Below are positions 53,153 to 61,592 of a stretch of 64,000 bases of DNA, piece after piece. The stretch's first letter is position 1. Each line of letters starts with the position of its first letter. The position numbers and the translations under genes are program-made. A model generated the notes under the pieces. It was not told the DNA's origin. It searched no databases and was given only the letters and a program-made list of their open reading frames with translations. The DNA is from Algicella marina (GTDB taxonomy: Bacteria; Pseudomonadota; Alphaproteobacteria; Rhodobacterales; Rhodobacteraceae): assembly GCF_009931615.1 (NCBI RefSeq), contig NZ_CP046620.1:1999501-2063500 (forward strand), given 5' to 3'.

Positions 53153-53700
53153 TAGCGCTCCTCGAGACCGAATGGCTGGTCAATCCCAAGCAGCACAGCC
53201 ACGAGGTCGGCAACCAGTTGCAGCCATAGCAGGCCCAGTCCAACAGGCAACGACAGATAGGGGATCCACAGCTTCACCCCCCAAACGGTGTCCGATCGCC
53301 AGCCCCGCTCCCAGGCGAAATGCCAGAACTCGTAGCCATACCAAAACAATACCGAAACCATACCAATTCCAGCTACCAGAACCACGAGGTACAGCGCCAT
53401 CCGCAGCTTCGACGGAAGCGCCAATGGCACCAGATCCACATTCACATGACCTCTCAGCCTCTGGACGTATGCAAGCCCCAAAAGTGTCGCCGCGATGACC
53501 AGATAGATCACAGCTTCGGTCTGCCATATGGTGGAGTCGTTTAACACAAAACGGACGAAGATCATTTGGCAAGTGATTGCAACTGCGGCAACAATCATTG
53601 CCGCCGACACCCAGCCGGAAACCGTGGAGATCGCTGCCACTGCCTTCAGGAAAAGGTTGTCGCCGACGGGTGCAACCGTAGCGCGGGAAAGACCGGCCAT
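53152..53700 (-). CDS. matQ: TRAP transporter small permease (DctQ)
   Basis: A 182-residue protein with four transmembrane segments. It contains the DctQ pattern TCQMIFVRFVLNDSTIWQTEAVIYLVIAATLLGLAYVQRLRGHVNVD (in pieces) and a C-terminal WIPYLSLPVGLGLLWLQLVADLVAVL. It pairs with DctM and docks the DctP binding protein. A strong hairpin separates it from dctP, and one-base coupling links it to dctM. The substrate is inferred as malonate from matB only. Confidence 0.85.
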   Translation of the reverse strand: MAGLSRATVAPVGDNLFLKAVAAISTVSGWVSAAMIVAAVAITCQMIFVRFVLNDSTIWQTEAVIYLVIAATLLGLAYVQRLRGHVNVDLVPLALPSKLRMALYLVVLVAGIGMVSVLFWYGYEFWHFAWERGWRSDTVWGVKLWIPYLSLPVGLGLLWLQLVADLVAVLLGIDQPFGLEER

Positions 53701-53738
53701 TCGTAACTCACTGTATTTGAAGGGTAATTCAAAACTTG

Positions 53739-53764
53739 CCGGAGCGGCGGCATCGCCGCTCCGG
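53739..53764 (-). terminator. Strong hairpin between dctP and dctQ
   Basis: CCGGAGCGGCG (53739-53749) pairs perfectly with CGCCGCTCCGG (53754-53764) around a 4-base loop. In the leftward direction it is followed by CAAGTTTTGAATT, a weak T-tract. It starts nine bases after the dctP stop. Such intercistronic hairpins commonly raise the level of the binding protein by partial termination or by protecting its mRNA. Confidence 0.6.
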
Positions 53765-53772
53765 AAATCTGA

Positions 53773-54753
53773 TCACTCGACCGAAAGTGCCATATCGAGC
53801 AATTCCTGCCCGTCTGGAACCTCTTCGACAAACGCCTTGTACGAAGTTTCCTGAGCCAATTGCCGCCAGGCGGCGAAGTCCTCATCAGTCATCTGCGCAA
53901 TTTCAACACCGGCCTTCTCGAAAACCTCGGCAGACGCCGCATCTTCTTTCTTGGCCTCTTCCAAATAGAATGCCTGCGCTTTCTCCGCACCTGCCAACAA
54001 CGCTGCCTGCTGTTCTTCGTTCAACCCCTCAAATGTCGATTTGTTCATCAACAAGGGCTGATACATAAACCAAAGCGCCACGTCACCAGCAGGCGTGTAG
54101 CAACTTACCTGCTCGTAAATCCTGTAGGAAACGAACGAAGAAGACGACGTATTCGCGGCATTAAGAACACCGGTTTGCATCGCATTGTAAATTTCGGAAG
54201 ACGCCATCGAGGCAATTGAAGCGCCCGCGCCCGCCAGCATTTGCTCAAAAGCCTTGCCAGCCGCCCGCGTCTGCAGTCCGTCCACGTCCTCCGGCTTGGT
54301 TATGCAGTTGTCTTTACCGGCAAATCCGCCGGCCAGGTAGCCGTGAACCAGCACCATGACATCATCGTCGGCCATCTTCTGTTCCAGCGCCGCCATGAAC
54401 GGAGACTCCGATAGACGCGCAGCGTGGTCGTGGTTCTTCACAAGCCCAGGCATCAGCGTCAGGTTGTATGCTGGCTGTTGCCCGCCCGCATAGCTCAGCG
54501 GCAGCACCGTCATGTCGAGTTGACCGCGGCTCAGCGGCGTGTACTGCTCGCGAGCCTTGAAAAGCGAAGATGAGCCGAAGATCTTGATTTCCAGATCAAC
54601 ATCCGCTGCCGCCACTTCCTCGGCCACGATTGCTGCCACCTTGTGGCGCACATCGCTGTTGGACCACTGATGAGATAGTCGCAGTTCCTCGGCTTGGGCG
54701 ACGCCGCCCACAAATGCCAGTGCGATCGCAGGCGCGATATATTTGCTTGTCAT
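53773..54753 (-). CDS. matP: TRAP transporter substrate-binding protein (DctP)
   Basis: A 326-residue periplasmic protein. Residues 1-21 are a signal peptide (MTSKYIAPAIALAFVGGVAQA), then LRLSHQWSNSDVRHKVAA and the family's QLDMTVLPLSYAGGQQPAYNLTLMPG region. VDGLQTRAAGKAFEQMLAGAGASIASMASSEIYNAMQTGVLNAAN (in pieces) is the conserved ligand-binding part, where Arg contacts the carboxylate. The ATG at 54753 has GGGAGG directly upstream; a longer frame reaches 54834 but precedes the signal peptide. It captures a carboxylate, probably malonate given matB downstream. Confidence 0.9.
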   Translation of the reverse strand: MTSKYIAPAIALAFVGGVAQAEELRLSHQWSNSDVRHKVAAIVAEEVAAADVDLEIKIFGSSSLFKAREQYTPLSRGQLDMTVLPLSYAGGQQPAYNLTLMPGLVKNHDHAARLSESPFMAALEQKMADDDVMVLVHGYLAGGFAGKDNCITKPEDVDGLQTRAAGKAFEQMLAGAGASIASMASSEIYNAMQTGVLNAANTSSSSFVSYRIYEQVSCYTPAGDVALWFMYQPLLMNKSTFEGLNEEQQAALLAGAEKAQAFYLEEAKKEDAASAEVFEKAGVEIAQMTDEDFAAWRQLAQETSYKAFVEEVPDGQELLDMALSVE

Positions 54754-54835
54754 GGTTCCTCCCTTAAGGATTTTGCCGGTCTGCGCCGGTTCTGCCGCTA
54801 CCATCTCTTGTGGATGACGTGCAGTCAATTGCATA

Positions 54836-54862
54836 TCCCTGCGCCGACTAGCGGCGCAGGGA
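54836..54862 (-). other. Strong hairpin between hydrolase and dctP genes
   Basis: TCCCTGCGCCG (54836-54846) pairs perfectly with CGGCGCAGGGA (54852-54862), with loop ACTAG. It starts 14 bases past the FAH-type hydrolase stop (leftward). No T-run follows in that direction (TATGCAATTG), so it may be a processing or stabilising hairpin between two transcription units or within one operon. Confidence 0.5.
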
Positions 54863-54875
54863 ACGGGCGGAGGGG

Positions 54876-55724
54876 TCAGCCCGCATAGCTTTTCACAACC
54901 TGGCGCTGGCGACCAAGGCCCTCGACCTCAATTTCCATGACTTCGCCAGCCTTCAGATAACGCGGAGGCTTCTGGCCCATGCCCACTCCCTGCGGCGTGC
55001 CGGTGGCAATAATGTCGCCGACCCGCAGCGTCATGAACTGGCTCATGTAAGAGATGATCTCCTTGACCGTGAATATCATGTCCGCTGTTGTGTGCTTCTG
55101 CTGCACTTCCCCGTCGATGGTAAGTTCGACGCCCAGAGTTTGCGGATCCGGCACTTCGTCCGCCGTTACAAGGTATGGGCCGCACGGACCGAAAGTCGGG
55201 CAGGATTTACCCTTGATCCACTGGCCACCACGCTCCGCCTGAAAGGCACGCTCGGAAACGTCATTGATCGTGCAGTAGCCGGCCACATAGTCCAGCGCCT
55301 CATCCTCGCCGACATAGGAACATTCTCTACCGATCACGATACCAAGCTCAACTTCCCAATCACCTTTTGTGCATCCTTTCGGGAGGATCACGTCATCGAA
55401 TGGGCCGGAAAGGGCGCTCGTTGCCTTGGAAAAAATGATTGGTTCTTCGGGGATTGGCAGATTGCTCTCCACCGCATGTTCACGGTAGTTCAGTCCAATG
55501 CAGAAGAAGTTCGGAACATCGGCCAGAATACATCCGATCCGCGTGTCTTTCGGAACTACCGGCATCGACGACAGATCCAGTTTCTTCAGTGCATCAAGCG
55601 CCTCCAGCGACACTGTATCGCCATTGAAATCCGCCGTCGCAGCTGACAGGTCTCGGATTACACCGTCCCCGTCCAACGCACCCGGCTTTTCAGATCCTTT
55701 CGGTCCCCAACGCAGCAGTTTCAT
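54876..55724 (-). CDS. FAH-family hydrolase, probable 2,4-diketo-3-deoxy-L-fuconate hydrolase
   Basis: A 282-residue FAH-fold protein beginning MKLLRWGPKGSEKPGALDGDG, the usual start of LRA6-type hydrolases often labelled ureidoglycolate lyase. The metal site lies in GLNYREHAVESN and WEVELGIVIGRE, and DIIATGTPQGVGMGQKP is the FAH signature. It would cleave 2,4-diketo-3-deoxy-L-fuconate (or -rhamnonate) to pyruvate and lactate. The ATG at 55724 has GGGGAG upstream. It is divergent from the SDR gene at 55798, whose product could make its substrate. It may be co-transcribed with the TRAP genes. Confidence 0.78.
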   Translation of the reverse strand: MKLLRWGPKGSEKPGALDGDGVIRDLSAATADFNGDTVSLEALDALKKLDLSSMPVVPKDTRIGCILADVPNFFCIGLNYREHAVESNLPIPEEPIIFSKATSALSGPFDDVILPKGCTKGDWEVELGIVIGRECSYVGEDEALDYVAGYCTINDVSERAFQAERGGQWIKGKSCPTFGPCGPYLVTADEVPDPQTLGVELTIDGEVQQKHTTADMIFTVKEIISYMSQFMTLRVGDIIATGTPQGVGMGQKPPRYLKAGEVMEIEVEGLGRQRQVVKSYAG

Positions 55725-55797
55725 GTTTATCTCCCCAAAGGCTTGATATTTTTCCGATTCCTGCGGATGGATACGCCAAACAGATGGGAGCGCCAAT

Positions 55798-56532
55798 ATG
55801 AACGACAAAGAATTCGCAGGAAAAACGGCTGTAGTCTCGGGCGGAGCTCAAGGGATCGGGCGCGCCGTAGCGGAGAGACTTGTCGCCGGTGGCGCAAATG
55901 TCACCATCTGGGACGCCGATGGCGCCCGCGCTGACGCCACTGCCGCTGAAATCGGATGCGACGCAATCCAACTTGACGTAACTGACGCCGATGCCTGTGC
56001 GGAAGCTGCGGCAAAATCTGCCGCAAGCGGCCTGCACCTCGCTGTGTTCAGCGCCGGCATTGCGGGCTCCAATGCGCCGCTTTCTCAGTACCCTGTTGCC
56101 GAATTCCACAAGATTGTTGACGTCAACCTTAACGGAATATTCCACTGCTGCCGCGCTGTCGTGCCATTCATGGAAAAGGCGGGGTATGGACGGATCGTCA
56201 ACATCGCCTCAGTTGCGGGCAAGGAGGGAAACCCCAATGCCTCCGCGTACTCCGCGTCCAAGGCCGGCGTCATTGGGCTGACGAAATCACTGGGCAAGGA
56301 ATTGGCCGGGCAGAATATTGCCGTAAACTGCATTACTCCGGCTGCCGCTCGCACGGCCATTTTCGATCAGATGAGCGAAGAACACATCGCTTTCATGCTG
56401 TCAAAAATCCCCCGTGGCCGCTTTGTCGAGGTTGGTGAGGTGGCAGCAATGATCCTGTGGTTACTATCAGAGGAAAACTCTTTCACCACCGCCGGCGTAT
56501 TCGATCTTTCCGGCGGTCGGGCCACTTACTAA
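55798..56532 (+). CDS. SDR family oxidoreductase
   Basis: A 244-residue classical short-chain dehydrogenase. The NAD motif is GGAQGIGRAV near residues 15-24, with Asp in WDADG after the second strand favouring NAD+. NIASVAGKEG and the catalytic YSASK follow. It resembles FabG-like polyol and deoxy-sugar-acid dehydrogenases. ATG 55798 has GGGAG eight bases upstream. It is divergent from the FAH-type hydrolase and precedes the second TRAP QM pair by 200 bases, which fits a role in uptake and oxidation of a sugar acid. The substrate is unproven. Confidence 0.85.
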   Translation: MNDKEFAGKTAVVSGGAQGIGRAVAERLVAGGANVTIWDADGARADATAAEIGCDAIQLDVTDADACAEAAAKSAASGLHLAVFSAGIAGSNAPLSQYPVAEFHKIVDVNLNGIFHCCRAVVPFMEKAGYGRIVNIASVAGKEGNPNASAYSASKAGVIGLTKSLGKELAGQNIAVNCITPAAARTAIFDQMSEEHIAFMLSKIPRGRFVEVGEVAAMILWLLSEENSFTTAGVFDLSGGRATY

Positions 56533-56616
56533 GGTATCTGCAATCCCTTTTGCTTGCCACGCTGCACCCGGAAAGATAGCTTGGGCAAACCCCCCGGCAT
56601 ACGGGGCAACCGGATA

Positions 56617-56634
56617 CCGGCCCACAGAGGCCGG
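56617..56634. other. Short hairpin upstream of the second TRAP genes
   Basis: CCGGCC (56617-56622) pairs with GGCCGG (56629-56634) around CACAGA, 16 bases before the ATG of a 30-codon reading frame. It lies in the 200-base gap after the SDR gene, just before the GGGAGGA ribosome-binding site. Confidence 0.35.
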
Positions 56635-56650
56635 ATGGGGAGGAAAGACA

Positions 56651-56743
56651 ATGTCATCGTGTGCACCTGAAGGTGCCGGCGGATCGCCGTGCCCGCGACT
56701 TTTCGCAATCAGTCAGAAGACCGGTGGCGCCTATGTCCGCTGA
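56651..56743 (+). CDS. Possible 30-residue leader ORF upstream of dctQ
   Basis: An ATG at 56651 has a strong ribosome-binding site (GGGAGGAAAG, five bases before it) and opens a 30-codon frame whose TGA (56741-56743) overlaps the dctQ start region (ATG at 56733). The dctQ ATG itself has only a weak GGTGG upstream. The likely role is translational coupling or control of dctQ. The peptide (starting MSSCAPEGAGG) is not recognisable. An alternative is that a small frameshift split an originally longer dctQ N-terminus. Confidence 0.4.
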   Translation: MSSCAPEGAGGSPCPRLFAISQKTGGAYVR

Positions 56744-57530
56744 GAGGCGTCAGAAGGTAACGAATCCGGCTGAGTGGCTTCTGCCCGCTGCATTCATAGC
56801 AGTTGCCTCGTGGGTCATATGGAATGGCCCGCGTTACATTATCAGCTTTGGATGGGCCTCTGAGGCGACCCAAAACCTGTTCACGCCTGCTGGTGCTCTG
56901 GATTTCGCAGCGCTTGCTTTGCTGCCAGTGATCTTCATTGTCGGTATGTTCACGGTTCGCTGTGCTCCGATGGAATACGGAGACTGGAAGGGCTTGGATC
57001 GCGTGCCGCTTTTCATCGGTCGCATCACGATGCTGCTGATTGCGCTGATTGTACTCGTAATGCTCTACGAGGTTGTTGTCCGCTACGTGTTCGAACGCGG
57101 CACCTATTGGGCTAACGAACTCTCGCTCTGGCTTGCCGGGTTTGTGTTCCTCTTTTCAGGGCTCTATGCGATGCAGCAACGCAGTCACATCCGGATTTTT
57201 CTGATCTACGACACCTTCCCCCGCTGGCTCCAACGAGTTTGCGACAGCATTTCAGCCCTGCTCATAGCACTGTTTGCCTTCTTCATGTTCTACGGCGGAT
57301 TCAAAGAGGCTTACGACAAGTTTCTGCGGTGGGAAACATTTGGAACAGCGTTTGACCCACCACTTCCGGCGACGCTCAAACCTCTTATCCTGTTCGTCAT
57401 CGGCCTTGTCGCCTTGCAAGCTGCTTGGAACTTGCTGATGGACTGGAACAAGGAACCGGAAACCCACACACCGGCAGATGAAATCGACCAGGATGAGATC
57501 GCCGAAATCCGCGCGCACATCAAGGAATGA
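56733..57530 (+). CDS. TRAP transporter small permease (DctQ), second set
   Basis: A 265-residue DctQ-type protein, longer than usual (about 160-180). It has an N-terminal extension with two extra membrane segments (WLLPAAFIAVASWVIW and ALDFAALALLPVIFIVGMFTV) before the four standard ones; the core carries VVVRYVFERGTYWANELSLWLAGFVFLFSGLYAMQQRSHIRI in pieces. The start at 56733 was chosen over a GTG at 56661 for its overlap with the small leader ORF. It is followed after 37 bases by dctM. No dctP gene is next to this pair. Confidence 0.82.
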   Translation: MSAERRQKVTNPAEWLLPAAFIAVASWVIWNGPRYIISFGWASEATQNLFTPAGALDFAALALLPVIFIVGMFTVRCAPMEYGDWKGLDRVPLFIGRITMLLIALIVLVMLYEVVVRYVFERGTYWANELSLWLAGFVFLFSGLYAMQQRSHIRIFLIYDTFPRWLQRVCDSISALLIALFAFFMFYGGFKEAYDKFLRWETFGTAFDPPLPATLKPLILFVIGLVALQAAWNLLMDWNKEPETHTPADEIDQDEIAEIRAHIKE

Positions 57531-57567
57531 GCCGGTTGCACCGGTCAGTTGAGGACAGCTGAACATC

Positions 57568-59193
57568 ATGGATATCGGAACTATCTCGCTCATCCTCCTG
57601 CTTGCCATGCTCGCATTGCTGGCGATCGGGATGCCGTTGGGCTTCGCGTCCGCGGCGCTCGCGGTCCTTGTGCTGGTGCTCAAGTTTGAACCCACACTGA
57701 TACTGGAACCTTGGACCTTCGGGGAAGGCACACTCACCCGAAGGTTTGGCAGCGGCCCACTGAACATTTTAGCACAACGGGTTTACGGCCTTTTAACGGA
57801 TTACGTACTGATATCGATTCCACTCTTCATTTTCATGGCCAGCCTGCTTGAACGTTCCGGCATCGCGTCGGAAATGTATTCATCGCTCAACGTCTGGCTC
57901 AATCGCACCCGCGGTGGCATTGCCATCGTTACGTCCATAATGGCCGTCATCATGGCCGCAATGTCCGGTATAATTGGCGGCGAGGTGGTCCTGCTCGGCC
58001 TAATCGCACTCCCGCAAATGCTGCGGCTCGGCTATAATCAAAACCTTGCCATCGGTACCATTTGCGCTTCCGGCTCACTCGGCACAATGATACCGCCCTC
58101 CATCGTCCTCATCATCTATGGGCTGATTACTGAAACCTCGATCAAGGCGCTGTTCACGGCGAGCTTCCTGCCCGGCTTCATGCTCGCCAGTTTCTTCATC
58201 ATATACATAGTAGTTCGGACACAGCTTAATCGTGATCTGGCACCTTTGCCGGATCCGGACCCCAATGACCCAGAGTCTGGCGAGAAGGCCAAGCTATTCG
58301 CCGCGTTTCTCTCCATCCTCGGTGGCGGTCTCTTTGCCTTCCTGTTCTTCCGCGCCCTGTTCTTCACCGTGACGGGGCAGAATCTGGCCGAAGAGGGTGT
58401 CGACCCAATTGCCCTCGGCACCGCCGACTACCTACCGTGGTTTGGTGGCTTCACAGGCCTTTGCCTCTTACTAATCTTCTTCGTGCTGGGACGGGAACGT
58501 GCTGCTACAGGTTGGTCGATGGGTAAGGGCTTGGTCGCGCCCATTGTCGTAATTGGCGTCGTCCTGGGTTCAATTTACGGCGGCATCACAGGCATTACCG
58601 AAGCGGCCGGAATGGGCGTCGTCGCTGTATTTGTCATCTCTTTAATCCGAGGTGAAGCAAGTGTCGATCTCGTGTGGGACAGCCTGATGCGCACGCTGAA
58701 ATCTACAGGAACGATAATCTGGGTCACCATCGGTGCCACGGCGCTCGCCGGGGCTTACACGATTGCAGGCGGACCAACCTACGTTGCCAATCTCATCCTT
58801 TCGGCCGATTTGCCCACAATGGGAATCATTCTGACGATGATGCTGATTTTCCTGTTCATGGGTGCGTTCATGGATTGGGTCGGCATTGTGCTCCTTATCA
58901 TGCCAGTCTTTTTGCCCATTGTCCTTCGACTGCCGGTAGAGGAGATCGGGGTCTTCGGTCAACTCGATCCGCGTCACGTCGCAATCTGGTTCGGAGTGGT
59001 TTTCTGTATGAATATGCAGGTCAGCTTTCTGTCGCCGCCGTTTGGTCCAGCCGCCTTCTATCTGAAGTCGGTGGCACCGCCGCAAATCTCTCTAACCGAC
59101 ATCTTCAGCGGCTTTCTGCCTTTCATCGGCCTCCAGATTCTCGCTCTTTCGATTTTGCTGATATGGCCTCCGATCATCGCCATTTTCCTTTGA
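57568..59193 (+). CDS. TRAP transporter large permease (DctM), second set
   Basis: A 541-residue DctM-type transporter, about 100 residues longer than the DctM at 51836. The extra sequence is in the middle (about residues 215-310: PDPDPNDPESGEKAKLFAAFLS and an additional pair of membrane segments). The core has ASGSLGTMIPPSIVLIIYGLITETSIKALF in pieces and, near the end, VVFCMNMQVSFLSPPFGPAAFYLKSV. It works with the DctQ upstream; the binding protein must be encoded elsewhere. The substrate is unknown, but carboxylates of six or more carbons are often carried by this longer class. Confidence 0.87.
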   Translation: MDIGTISLILLLAMLALLAIGMPLGFASAALAVLVLVLKFEPTLILEPWTFGEGTLTRRFGSGPLNILAQRVYGLLTDYVLISIPLFIFMASLLERSGIASEMYSSLNVWLNRTRGGIAIVTSIMAVIMAAMSGIIGGEVVLLGLIALPQMLRLGYNQNLAIGTICASGSLGTMIPPSIVLIIYGLITETSIKALFTASFLPGFMLASFFIIYIVVRTQLNRDLAPLPDPDPNDPESGEKAKLFAAFLSILGGGLFAFLFFRALFFTVTGQNLAEEGVDPIALGTADYLPWFGGFTGLCLLLIFFVLGRERAATGWSMGKGLVAPIVVIGVVLGSIYGGITGITEAAGMGVVAVFVISLIRGEASVDLVWDSLMRTLKSTGTIIWVTIGATALAGAYTIAGGPTYVANLILSADLPTMGIILTMMLIFLFMGAFMDWVGIVLLIMPVFLPIVLRLPVEEIGVFGQLDPRHVAIWFGVVFCMNMQVSFLSPPFGPAAFYLKSVAPPQISLTDIFSGFLPFIGLQILALSILLIWPPIIAIFL

Positions 59194-59567
59194 TGTGTTG
59201 CAGACTTTATTCAACACTGTTCAGGATGCTGCATTTGAAGCAATCTCGCTGGCCGGCGTGAAAATCTTCATCGGCTGAACTTTTCGTTGGTGTCGGATCA
59301 AATACGGTCTTCAACTCCAACGGTCACCTCAAAGAGAAAGGCGATTGTGAGAAGCTCCCTTCTTATTACAAATTGGCGCGGTACAGCGGATTGGCCTCAG
59401 TCGTCGAAATGTAGTTCCGACATCCTCCAGCAACTAACTCCATAACCGCTTAACTCACGCATTCTCGCCATGTCGCCCTTGAAGATGGCGCGCCCATCTG
59501 CTCCGGTAACGCCGAGCTTTCCGCTCTTATCGTCGCACTCGCCATCCGCCAGGGAACACTGGAGCAG
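59194..59567. other. Intergenic region of 374 bases
   Basis: It lies between dctM and the DAO-family oxidoreductase on the same strand. No terminator hairpin with a T-run is evident. The last 114 bases (59454-59567) are open in the frame of the following gene and read like coding sequence (…VALEDGAPICSGNAEL…), but no start codon is available. I see nothing else in it. Confidence 0.5.
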
Positions 59568-60704
59568 ATGATAGATCAGCCAGTTCGCATCACTATAATC
59601 GGCCGTGGCCTTATCGGTTCCGCTGCGGCCCGCCACCTCGCGGAAGCAGGCCATGCTGTCACTCTTGTCGGTCCGCTGGAAGGCACCACACCTGGCAGTC
59701 ATTGGGATGAGGGGCGGATCACCCGGAAAAATGCCACCGACCCGTTTTGGTCGGAAGTCTCCACTCGTGCAATTGCGCGCTATCGCGAACTCGAAGCAGC
59801 TTCCGGCGTCCGTTTTTTTACCGAAACCGGTGCAATGATGGCCGGGCCGGCTGGTGATGACTTTTTCCGTTGTGCCCTCAGCACCAGTTCCCGGCATCGA
59901 GACGCCAGTCAGCATCTGACATTTCCCGTTCTCCGACAGCGCTTCCCGTTCTTCCGATTTGTCGCCGGCACTGAGGCTTTGTACGAACAGCAGGAAGCAG
60001 GCCACATTTCTCCGCGAGCGCTCGTCGCTGCCCAGACACACCTTGCCGAGAAAAGTGGTGCACGACTGGTCCCTGCGGCAGCCACAGGCTTCCACATGAC
60101 TGCTTCCGTCACGACCGTCACTACTACCCAGGGCGAAATCGAGGGCGATCAAATCCTGGTCGCCACCGGTGGCCTCACCGATCATCTGCTGCCGGGGCCA
60201 CTCGGCCTTCGTGTCTATGCCCGCACTGTAGCCCTATTGGAAGTGAGCGAGGATCAGGCAATTCGCCTCAAGGAAATGCCCTCGCTCGTCTTCCGGCAGC
60301 CAGATGAGGCCGAACCCTACCTCTTGCCTCCTATCCGCTATCCGGATGGCAGGATCTATCTCAAGATCGGTGGTGATCCTGTCGACCATTTGCTGACCAC
60401 TCGCGCAGAAATCCACGACTGGTTCGCAACCGATGGCAATCCACGAGTACGCGATCACCTCGAAGTCCTGGTTCGTCGACTTATGCCAGAACTGGAGATA
60501 AGAAGCGTTTCCTCAGCCGCGTGCATGACAACATTCTCTCACTCGGGCAAACCCATCATCGGCCGCCTCGGCCCGCGTCTCACCGTCGCCACCGCCGGAA
60601 ACGGCGCAGGTGCAAAATGCTCGGATGAACTGGGCCGTCTGGCGGCATGTGCCTTGCTTGATCAGCCCGATAGTCTACTTTCGGAAACAGGAGTTCCTTC
60701 ATGA
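59568..60704 (+). CDS. FAD-dependent oxidoreductase (DAO family)
   Basis: A 378-residue flavoprotein of the D-amino-acid-oxidase-like group. The FAD motif ITIIGRGLIGSAAARHLAEAG begins at residue 8; the cofactor-binding Glu/Asp position is VTLVGPLEG, less acidic than usual. LVATGGLTDHLLPGPLGLRVYARTVALLEV is the mid-region, and PIIGRLGPRLTVATAGNGAGAKCSDELGRLAA (in pieces) closes the FAD site. It resembles monomeric sarcosine oxidases and sugar-acid or amine oxidases. ATG 59568 has GGAG four bases upstream. Its stop overlaps the next gene by four bases. The substrate is unknown. Confidence 0.8.
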   Translation: MIDQPVRITIIGRGLIGSAAARHLAEAGHAVTLVGPLEGTTPGSHWDEGRITRKNATDPFWSEVSTRAIARYRELEAASGVRFFTETGAMMAGPAGDDFFRCALSTSSRHRDASQHLTFPVLRQRFPFFRFVAGTEALYEQQEAGHISPRALVAAQTHLAEKSGARLVPAAATGFHMTASVTTVTTTQGEIEGDQILVATGGLTDHLLPGPLGLRVYARTVALLEVSEDQAIRLKEMPSLVFRQPDEAEPYLLPPIRYPDGRIYLKIGGDPVDHLLTTRAEIHDWFATDGNPRVRDHLEVLVRRLMPELEIRSVSSAACMTTFSHSGKPIIGRLGPRLTVATAGNGAGAKCSDELGRLAACALLDQPDSLLSETGVPS

Positions 60705-61582
60705 CACACATTGGCTTTATCGGCCTTGGCCTAATGGGCGGCGCGATGGTGGCCCGCCTGCAAGACAAAGGTTACGATCTTACCGTTCTCGGCAACCGGG
60801 ACCGCACCGAATTGGACAAGGCCATCGCCCGCGGCGCAACGGAGGCCGAGAACGCCCGTGCCGTAGCCCAGAGTGCCGATGTCATCATGCTATGCATGGG
60901 CACCTCGGAACATGTCGAAGCAAGAATGCGCGGCGCCGAAGGCGTGATCGAAGGACTCTCTCCTGGAAAAGTCGTCATCGATTTTGGAACCTCACTCCCC
61001 GGCTCCACTAAGGAACTTGCCTCCGAGGTCGCAGCGCGTGAGTGTCAGTATCTTGATGCTCCCCTTGGCCGCACGCCTTCCCACGGCCGCGAAGGTCTCT
61101 TGAATATTATGGGCGCGGGTGACAAAGCCGCTTTCGATAAAGTCAGGCCGATCTTCGACGACCTGGGGGAGAATGTCTTCCATCTCGGTCCGGTAGGGAC
61201 CGGACATACAATCAAGTTGATCAACAATTTTTTTGCAATGACAACCGCATCCGCCATGGCCGAAGCCTTTGCCATGGCCGACCGTGCGAACGTCGATCGC
61301 CAGTCGCTATTCGAGGTCATGGCAGCAGGTCCACTCAAGTCCGGAATGATGGAGTTCATCCGCAATTATGCGGTGGACGGGCAGGTGGATCTACTGTTTT
61401 CCGTTGAGAATGCAGCAAAGGACGTCGGCTATTACACCCTCATGTCGGAAGATCTGAACGCCCCAAGCATCATGAGCCAATGCGCCCTCTCAGCATTGGA
61501 AAGTGCAAAGACCCGCGGAGATGGCAGGAAGATGGTGCCAGAAATGGTCGACGTGTTCGCGAGTTTACTGCAGAAGAATTGA
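60701..61582 (+). CDS. NAD(P)-dependent beta-hydroxyacid dehydrogenase (3-hydroxyisobutyrate dehydrogenase-like)
   Basis: A 293-residue beta-hydroxyacid dehydrogenase. The Rossmann motif is IGFIGLGLMGGAMVARL (residues 3-19), the substrate motif is DAPLGRTPSHGREG, and the catalytic Lys is in GTGHTIKLINNFF (about 170). The LGNRDR after the second strand suggests NADP+ preference. The DAPLGRTP in place of the typical DAPVSGG marks a distinct subgroup of unknown substrate. It is coupled to the DAO gene by an ATGA overlap, so the pair probably acts in the same pathway. It ends 10 bases before a convergent gene. Confidence 0.85.
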   Translation: MTHIGFIGLGLMGGAMVARLQDKGYDLTVLGNRDRTELDKAIARGATEAENARAVAQSADVIMLCMGTSEHVEARMRGAEGVIEGLSPGKVVIDFGTSLPGSTKELASEVAARECQYLDAPLGRTPSHGREGLLNIMGAGDKAAFDKVRPIFDDLGENVFHLGPVGTGHTIKLINNFFAMTTASAMAEAFAMADRANVDRQSLFEVMAAGPLKSGMMEFIRNYAVDGQVDLLFSVENAAKDVGYYTLMSEDLNAPSIMSQCALSALESAKTRGDGRKMVPEMVDVFASLLQKN

Positions 61583-61592
61583 ACGAAAGCGC

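Noticed and set aside
59397-60185. A 262-codon minus-strand frame over the DAO-family gene
   Set aside because: The plus-strand flavoprotein has clear motifs and an overlapping downstream partner; the antisense product resembles nothing.
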